Positions 59,921-64,000 of a DNA stretch of 64,000 bases are shown here, piece after piece. Position 1 is the first letter of the stretch, and each line of letters begins with the position of its first letter. The translations under genes and the position numbers were made by a program. The stretch is from an uncultured Ruminococcus sp. Lineage in GTDB: Bacteria > Bacillota > Clostridia > Oscillospirales > Acutalibacteraceae. The stretch lies in the NCBI GenBank assembly GCA_902802795.1, contig CADCNI010000006.1, positions 1-64,000 on the forward strand, written 5' to 3'. The notes beneath the pieces are model-generated. The model was not told the DNA's origin and ran no database searches. It worked only from the letters and a program-made list of their open reading frames with translations.

Positions 59921-60250
59921 ATGATGATTTCACCCTATTACATGATCATTGCGCTCGGCTGTCTGGCCGGAGCGGTACTGATGTTCACCCGTTTCCGTGA
60001 TCAGGCGGAGGTGACGTTCCCCGCGGGCATTTTGCTGGCACTGGGCGGCATTTATCTTCTCTGCCGACAGTTTTTCCCCGGCCTTGCCGACAGCAGCGCC
60101 GTTTCATGGGTGGTGCGCGGCGTGCTGGTGGTGTTCCTCATCTACCTGCTGCTCTGCTGGAACAACCTCAAAGCTGAACGCAGCGCGGAATTTGACACAC
60201 CCCCGCAGGACACAGCGGACAAAAGCGACGAAACGGAAAGTGAGAGTTAG
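59921..60250 (+). CDS. Three-helix membrane protein in the DUF2975 operon
   Basis: 109 residues. Three hydrophobic helices (about residues 5-24, 32-50, 60-80) and an acidic, Ser/Thr/Asp-rich tail. ATG at 59921 follows GGGAGGCAG; the longer frame from 59852 overlaps the regulator and lacks such a site. No family recognised. Its 22-bp spacing from the regulator gene argues for one operon. Confidence 0.7.
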   Translation: MMISPYYMIIALGCLAGAVLMFTRFRDQAEVTFPAGILLALGGIYLLCRQFFPGLADSSAVSWVVRGVLVVFLIYLLLCWNNLKAERSAEFDTPPQDTADKSDETESES

Positions 60251-60276
60251 TGGTCAGTGGTTAGTGTGAAGTGGGA

Positions 60277-60321
60277 AGTGGTTAGTGGGAAGTGGTCACT
60301 CCCCACTAACCACTAATTTTT
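60277..60321 (+). terminator. Terminator-like hairpin
   Basis: AGTGGTTAGTGGG pairs perfectly with CCCACTAACCACT, followed by AATTTTT. It is embedded in a GTTAGTGG/AAGTGG simple repeat tract (60241-60290). Confidence 0.7.
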
Positions 60322-60334
60322 CGGAGGAAATACA

Positions 60335-61258
60335 ATGATAGCCAATTTTTTGATCGTATTGGGACAAGTGCTGTCCCTCTTTCTGATGATTGCCGTGGGC
60401 TTCGGCATGTACAAGGCCAAAATGCTGAACGACGCGGGCGCGGCGCAAATGACCGACCTGCTGCTCTATGCCGTCACGCCCTGCGTCGTCATTCACGCTT
60501 TCTGCCGCGACTTCGACCCGCAGACCGCCCGCTCCATTGCGGTCTTTGCCGTCGCGGGGGCGTTGGTGATGGTGTTTGGCATACTCGTGGGAACGCTGCT
60601 CTATCGCAAGGGCGAGGATAACGCCCGCACCGTGCAGCGGTTCGCAATGGTATTCTCCAACTGCGGATTCATGGGCATTCCGCTGGCCGGGGCAGTGTGC
60701 GGCGAGTGGGGCACGCTGTATTCCTCTATCTTTGTAGTCATTTTCAATCTGTTCCAATGGACTTACGGCGTAGCGCTCATGTCGGGGCAGCGGCTTTCAG
60801 TCAGAAAGGCTTTTCTCAATCCCTGCATGATAGGTCTTGCCGTGGGACTGCCGCTCTTCCTGCTGTCGGTACATCTCCCATCCCCTGTGGAAAACGCGGT
60901 TTCCATGATGGCGGGTCTCAATTCCCCTCTCGCTATGATCGTTATTGGCACACATCTGGCAAAAGCCGACCTTGTCAGCACGCTCAAGGACACACGCTGC
61001 TATTTCACGGCGTTCATGCGGCTGTCAGCGCAGCCTGTGGTCATCATGGCGGTCATACTTGCCCTGCCGTGGCTGGATGACAACCAGACCCTGACACTCG
61101 CCGTGATGTGCGGCGCGCCTGTCGCCGCCTCCTGCGCCCTGTTCGCCACCAAATACCAGCGCGATTCGGGACTTGCCAGCCGCATGGTGGCGCTCTCCAC
61201 CATTCTTTCCATGATCACGCTGCCGCTGCTCTTAGCCGCGGTGCGGGCTTTAGTGTGA
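60335..61258 (+). CDS. AEC-family permease (auxin efflux carrier type)
   Basis: The 307-residue membrane protein has about ten helices and the AEC/malonate-permease features: NCGFMGIPL motif near residue 110 in helix 4, and GMNSPLAMIVIG-like LNSPLAMIVIGTHLA in the second half. AEC proteins move small carboxylates or export metabolites. ATG at 60335 follows TCGGAGGAAA. It ends 27 bp before element copy C. Confidence 0.92.
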   Translation: MIANFLIVLGQVLSLFLMIAVGFGMYKAKMLNDAGAAQMTDLLLYAVTPCVVIHAFCRDFDPQTARSIAVFAVAGALVMVFGILVGTLLYRKGEDNARTVQRFAMVFSNCGFMGIPLAGAVCGEWGTLYSSIFVVIFNLFQWTYGVALMSGQRLSVRKAFLNPCMIGLAVGLPLFLLSVHLPSPVENAVSMMAGLNSPLAMIVIGTHLAKADLVSTLKDTRCYFTAFMRLSAQPVVIMAVILALPWLDDNQTLTLAVMCGAPVAASCALFATKYQRDSGLASRMVALSTILSMITLPLLLAAVRALV

Positions 61259-61284
61259 TATATTTGCTGACATGACGCAACTAT

Positions 61285-61395
61285 TATAGCAATCCAAATA
61301 ATCAGGGAGACAAAAGGAGGCGATGATGGTGAGTGCAGGGCAAGGCGGAGGACGACGGTGGGCTGGCGCCCACCTAGGATGTTTGGATTGCTATA
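61285..61395 (+). mobile_element. TATAGCAATCC element, copy C (111 bp)
   Basis: Shortest two-ended copy. The left 90 bp matches copies A and B, including AAAGGAGG, ATGATGGTG and the GC hairpin; after CCCACCTAGGA it jumps directly to the right terminal repeat. It lies just upstream of the ComEA-like gene. Confidence 0.85.
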
Positions 61396-61411
61396 GATAG
61401 ATTCTTATATA
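61383..61411 (+). promoter_or_regulatory. Possible promoter formed by the right end of copy C
   Basis: TTGGAT inside the element's right end, 17 bp, TATATA outside it, about 17 bp before the start codon region of the ComEA-like gene. Confidence 0.35.
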
Positions 61412-61427
61412 AAGAGGTGAATACGCG

Positions 61428-61877
61428 TTGAAAAAGGAAAACCTCACGCTGCTTCTCATCGGCGGTCTTTGCGCCGTGGGATGCACTGTCATTGCCGTTT
61501 TTAACACAGTGCAGGCATCCTTTCTTCACGCCGACATCATCCCCGCTTCGGAATACTACATATCTCCCGTTTTACCGTCTTTGTCGGATACCGGCAATTC
61601 CTCCGACGATACACAGGAAACAAAGCAAAACACTATCAACATCAACACTGCCACTGCGGAGGAACTAGCCGCGTTTCTGCCCGGAATAGGTCAGAAGAAA
61701 GCACAGGCCATTATCGACTATCGCGAAGCGGCGGGCGGCTTCGATTCGGTGGACGAACTGATCAACGTCAAGGGCATAGGGCTCAAAACGCTCGATAATT
61801 TGCGTCCATATTGCCGTGTATCCGATGAAACCGATAAATCTGATTCATCGGATGACCCCCGTACATCCGGTGAATAA
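61428..61877 (+). CDS. ComEA-like helix-hairpin-helix DNA-binding protein
   Basis: The 149-residue protein has an N-terminal membrane anchor (about residues 7-30), a Ser/Asp-rich linker, and a ComEA-type double HhH domain (about 65-130) with INTATAEELAAFLPGIGQKK and VDELINVKGIGLKTLDNL. ComEA binds exogenous DNA at the cell surface during uptake. The C-terminal acidic tail is unusual. TTG at 61428 follows GAGGTGA. No comEC lies beside it, so competence is only inferred. Confidence 0.9.
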   Translation: MKKENLTLLLIGGLCAVGCTVIAVFNTVQASFLHADIIPASEYYISPVLPSLSDTGNSSDDTQETKQNTININTATAEELAAFLPGIGQKKAQAIIDYREAAGGFDSVDELINVKGIGLKTLDNLRPYCRVSDETDKSDSSDDPRTSGE

Positions 61878-61882
61878 ACAAA

Positions 61883-61923
61883 AAACGCGTCATTGATCTT
61901 TGCAAAAAGGCAATGACGCGTTT
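61883..61923 (+). terminator. Terminator of the ComEA-like gene
   Basis: AAACGCGTCATTG pairs perfectly with CAATGACGCGTTT around a 15-base loop. It lies 6 bp past the stop codon. Confidence 0.85.
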
Positions 61924-61938
61924 CATATTCTATTATAC

Positions 61939-62032
61939 TATAGCAATCCAAACAAACAAAAAGACAAGTTCGGCGCGCTGGTGAGCACATGGCTGCGTTG
62001 TCGTCCTAGGTGGGCGCCAGCCCACCGTCGTT
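61939..62032 (-). mobile_element. TATAGCAATCC element, copy D (inverted, truncated)
   Basis: Reading on the minus strand, it has the right terminal repeat, the full GCAACGCAGCCATG block and GGTGGGC/GCCCACC hairpin, and an additional GACGAC before the block. The left end (ribosome site, start codons and left inverted repeat) is missing; homology stops near 62032 and nrdR ends at 62045. Confidence 0.8.
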
Positions 62033-62044
62033 TGACATTTAGTA

Positions 62045-62500
62045 TTAGTCTTTGTTGGAGAGCTTTTTCAATTCTCTCATAAAGGTGTCGATATCCTGAA
62101 ACTGCCGATAAACCGAAGCAAAACGCACATAAGCGACCTGATTGATATCCATGAGTTTTTCGAGGGCATACTCTCCGAGCTGCACCGACGTGACCTCGTG
62201 ATTAGGAGAATTGACCAGCAGGTTTTCAATATCGTCCACCGCCTTTTCCAGCGCTTTCAGATCAATTTCGCTCTTTTTGCAGGCGCGCAGCATGCTTTGC
62301 AGCAGCTTCTCGCGATCGAACGGCTCGCAGTATTTGTTCTTTTTGATGACAATGATGGGGACGGCTTCCACATATTCATAGGTGGTGAAACGCTTGTCGC
62401 ACTGCAAACATTCGCGTCTGCGACGAATTTTGCTCCCGTCATCTGTGGGGCGGGAATCGATAACCTTGCTTTCGGAATATCCGCAGTAGGGGCATTTCAA
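62045..62500 (-). CDS. nrdR: Transcriptional repressor NrdR
   Basis: NrdR senses dATP/ATP and represses ribonucleotide reductase genes. The 151-residue protein has an N-terminal zinc ribbon (CPYC and CLQC; residues 2-5 and 31-34), the [15 protein letters not shown] linker, and an ATP-cone (about 49-139). TTG at 62500 follows AGGAG and gives the usual NrdR length; the longer frame to 62536 lacks a site. Its target NrdR boxes are outside the window. Confidence 0.96.
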   Translation of the reverse strand: MKCPYCGYSESKVIDSRPTDDGSKIRRRRECLQCDKRFTTYEYVEAVPIIVIKKNKYCEPFDREKLLQSMLRACKKSEIDLKALEKAVDDIENLLVNSPNHEVTSVQLGEYALEKLMDINQVAYVRFASVYRQFQDIDTFMRELKKLSNKD

Positions 62501-62593
62501 ATCAATCACTCCTGTAAATAATTCTCTAAACGTCAAAAGACGCCTTATTTTTCAAGAGTATTATAGCATTTTATTTAAAAAAATGCAATCGTA

Positions 62594-62776
62594 TCAGGAA
62601 AAAAAATTCAAAACTGCCACTCCTGCCGCTGCCGCCAGACATACCAGTCCCCCATATTGCGCCACTGTTTTTTCGCGACGGTATTCCTCCCCTTCCCATC
62701 CGCGGCAGAGACGCACCTGCCCCAGCCACGAAATCAGCAGCAGCAGTATCATCACATTTGGAATGTCCAGCTTCAT
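62594..62776 (-). CDS. Small membrane protein at the end of the germinant-receptor operon
   Basis: 60 residues with two hydrophobic helices (about 7-20 and 43-58) and a charged loop (WEGEEYRREKTVAQ). ATG at 62776 overlaps the Ger(x)C stop (ATGA) and follows AGGAGGGGGG. Size, topology and position match the small D-subunits linked to some gerA-type operons in Bacillus; that identity is inferred. Confidence 0.7.
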   Translation of the reverse strand: MKLDIPNVMILLLLISWLGQVRLCRGWEGEEYRREKTVAQYGGLVCLAAAAGVAVLNFFS

Positions 62777-63984
62777 CGGATAATCCCCCCTCCTATTACC
62801 GTGCATTCCACTTGAACTTCGATGGAAGATTTGCGATAGAGATCCTCCCAGATATCCGCGTGCTGTTCGTACCAGTCAGGCATACGCTGGCGCAGCTTAT
62901 CCTGCAATCCCAGCACCGACGAACCCAAAGATTGTCTGCTTCTGTCGGCAAGTGCCTCCAACCGTGCCGTCAGTGTTTCTGTCATGTCGCGGCGCGCGCG
63001 TTCGGTAAAGGTGCGTGAACTGGTATTGATTCCTCCGACAGCGCTGCCGTCCACCGGAATGCAGCGCAGGTGCAGCCGGACGGTAAAAACCGGGATATCC
63101 TCCCGCAGCGTGCATTCCGTCTCGCAGTGCGACTGCTTGATCTGACAATCAATCACGCTGCCGTCCGCCGTCCTGACCGCTACCATGCCGCTGATCTGCC
63201 GATTGGTAATCAGCCGCAGCAGTTCCAATTCCTGCTCGTCCAACTCACCTAAAAAATTTCCCTGCCTGCCGTATGCCGTCGCGCCCGAAATCCGCAGCAT
63301 CTTTTTTTGACCGTCAATCGTTTCCGTATCAGACAGTGCATTGCTTCCATCCTCCGACAGAGCATCGGGAGCACAGGGGGTCATTTTCAGTAGATAAAAT
63401 TCGTCGGCATTGCTCACCACTTTGTAGAGCGAATGGAGGTTGAGCGCCATCGCGTCGGCACTGCCTGTATCGTCATAGCTTTGCAGCGCCACCGCCGCGT
63501 CCGACGCGATCGCGTTATCCGTGACCGACGCGCCGAAGAAATCCTTCGCGCTGCCCGCGCAGACCGCCACGCAGCTCTGGCGGCGCACCGAGGCGCGGCG
63601 GAAAAACAGCTCGGTCAGTCCCAAAAATGACCGCTGGGACAGTTCTTCGCCTATCACGATGACATTGAGCTGTTCAAAATTCACCTGTCGCCCCATGTCC
63701 TTTTCCAGCAGCCGGATGGCGGAAGCCACGGACCTATCGGTCACGGTGCAGTTGGTGTATTGAATCGCGCCGGAGGATTCGGCATTGCCGCTTACAGGAA
63801 TGGCGAGTTGAAAGGTAAAATCATAGTGCCCTTCCTCCGGCCCCGTATCCGCCCCAAACCCCAGTACAAAGGCGCGGCCGTTGATCTCCGCATCGTCCCA
63901 GCAGCCCGCGGCGGTCATCAGACACCCGAACGACAACAGCAACAGCACGATGCGCAGCGCGTTTTGTTTCCATTGGCAAATCAT
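62773..63984 (-). CDS. Ger(x)C spore-germinant receptor C subunit
   Basis: The 403-residue lipoprotein has a signal peptide with lipobox (MTAAGCW) and the conserved GCWDDAEINGRAF start of the Ger(x)C family. Three beta/alpha domains follow. The C subunit sits on the outer face of the spore inner membrane and, with A and B subunits, detects nutrients that trigger germination. ATG at 63984 follows GAGGAGGAAGG, which is cut by the window end; the A and B genes should lie beyond 64000. Confidence 0.94.
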   Translation of the reverse strand: MICQWKQNALRIVLLLLSFGCLMTAAGCWDDAEINGRAFVLGFGADTGPEEGHYDFTFQLAIPVSGNAESSGAIQYTNCTVTDRSVASAIRLLEKDMGRQVNFEQLNVIVIGEELSQRSFLGLTELFFRRASVRRQSCVAVCAGSAKDFFGASVTDNAIASDAAVALQSYDDTGSADAMALNLHSLYKVVSNADEFYLLKMTPCAPDALSEDGSNALSDTETIDGQKKMLRISGATAYGRQGNFLGELDEQELELLRLITNRQISGMVAVRTADGSVIDCQIKQSHCETECTLREDIPVFTVRLHLRCIPVDGSAVGGINTSSRTFTERARRDMTETLTARLEALADRSRQSLGSSVLGLQDKLRQRMPDWYEQHADIWEDLYRKSSIEVQVECTVIGGGIIR

Positions 63985-64000
63985 GCGGCCTTCCTCCTCA

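Noticed and set aside
61939..62032. CRISPR-like short repeat cluster near 61.3-62 kb
   Set aside because: Only two scattered copies in opposite orientation, with no regular spacers and no cas genes; they are element copies C and D.

Overview
The window reads as chromosome of a spore-forming, Gram-positive member of the Clostridia, most likely an Oscillospiraceae/Ruminococcaceae-type gut bacterium. Supporting signs are a Ger(x)C spore-germinant receptor subunit, MutS2, RNase R, SecG, a YqzL-RecO pair, Era, NrdR, a heterodimeric ABC exporter, strong AGGAGG ribosome sites and many TTG/GTG starts. No rRNA, tRNA, CRISPR array, prophage or complete insertion sequence was found. The species assignment is inference.

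Layout. 1-7.3 kb (minus): a 1927-residue cytoplasmic-looking protein with seven 43-residue repeats, behind a membrane-anchored PP2C phosphatase. 7.6-13 kb: a DUF1232 protein, a membrane-bound LuxR-type regulator preceded by a 165-bp long-hairpin element, a MarR-DegV pair, a CofE-like ligase homologue and a YdjM-like membrane protein. 13-15.4 kb: a tiny promoter-sORF-terminator unit, an Rpn-type nuclease with internal 24-bp repeats, a frameshifted small gene and an unknown gene. 15.4-20.2 kb: rnr, secG, an XRE regulator with its membrane partner, and malic enzyme. 20.4-24.7 kb: a secreted protein with eight SH3b domains and a GH24 muramidase, then cyclophilin. 24.7-30.1 kb: a heterodimeric ABC exporter and a Wzx-like flippase. 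30-33.5 kb: membrane proteins, a nucleoside phosphorylase and a nonsense-split gene. 33.5-40.3 kb (minus): mutS2, a SUKH-like protein, an acetyltransferase, yqzL-recO and era. 40.4-41.7 kb: a peroxide-stress operon (GPx, TSCPD protein, OhrR) under a perfect inverted-repeat operator. 41.7-50 kb: SDR, secreted GH13 amylase, LexA-like repressor, a GH2 enzyme lacking the usual acid/base motif, and pyrE. 50.2-54.6 kb: a CotH-VTC-DUF4956 set. 54.8-58.4 kb: a large lipoprotein with a cytoplasmic Pro-Glu tail, an FMN-binding-like protein and a small conserved protein. 59-64 kb: DUF2975-HTH pair, AEC transporter, ComEA-like HhH protein, nrdR, and the end of a germinant-receptor operon cut by the window edge.

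The clearest candidate novelty is a family of short interspersed elements with TATAGCAATCCAAA terminal inverted repeats: three two-ended copies (111-155 bp) and one inverted, truncated copy lie within 12 kb. The two-ended copies carry a Shine-Dalgarno and start codon that open a small reading frame, and a 7-bp GC-rich hairpin. One copy could supply the -35 box of its downstream gene. Other points of note are the 165-bp palindromic element in the LuxR leader, the 43-residue repeat protein paired with a phosphatase, the 17-codon transcription unit beside the Rpn gene, and the GH2 enzyme without its catalytic acid.
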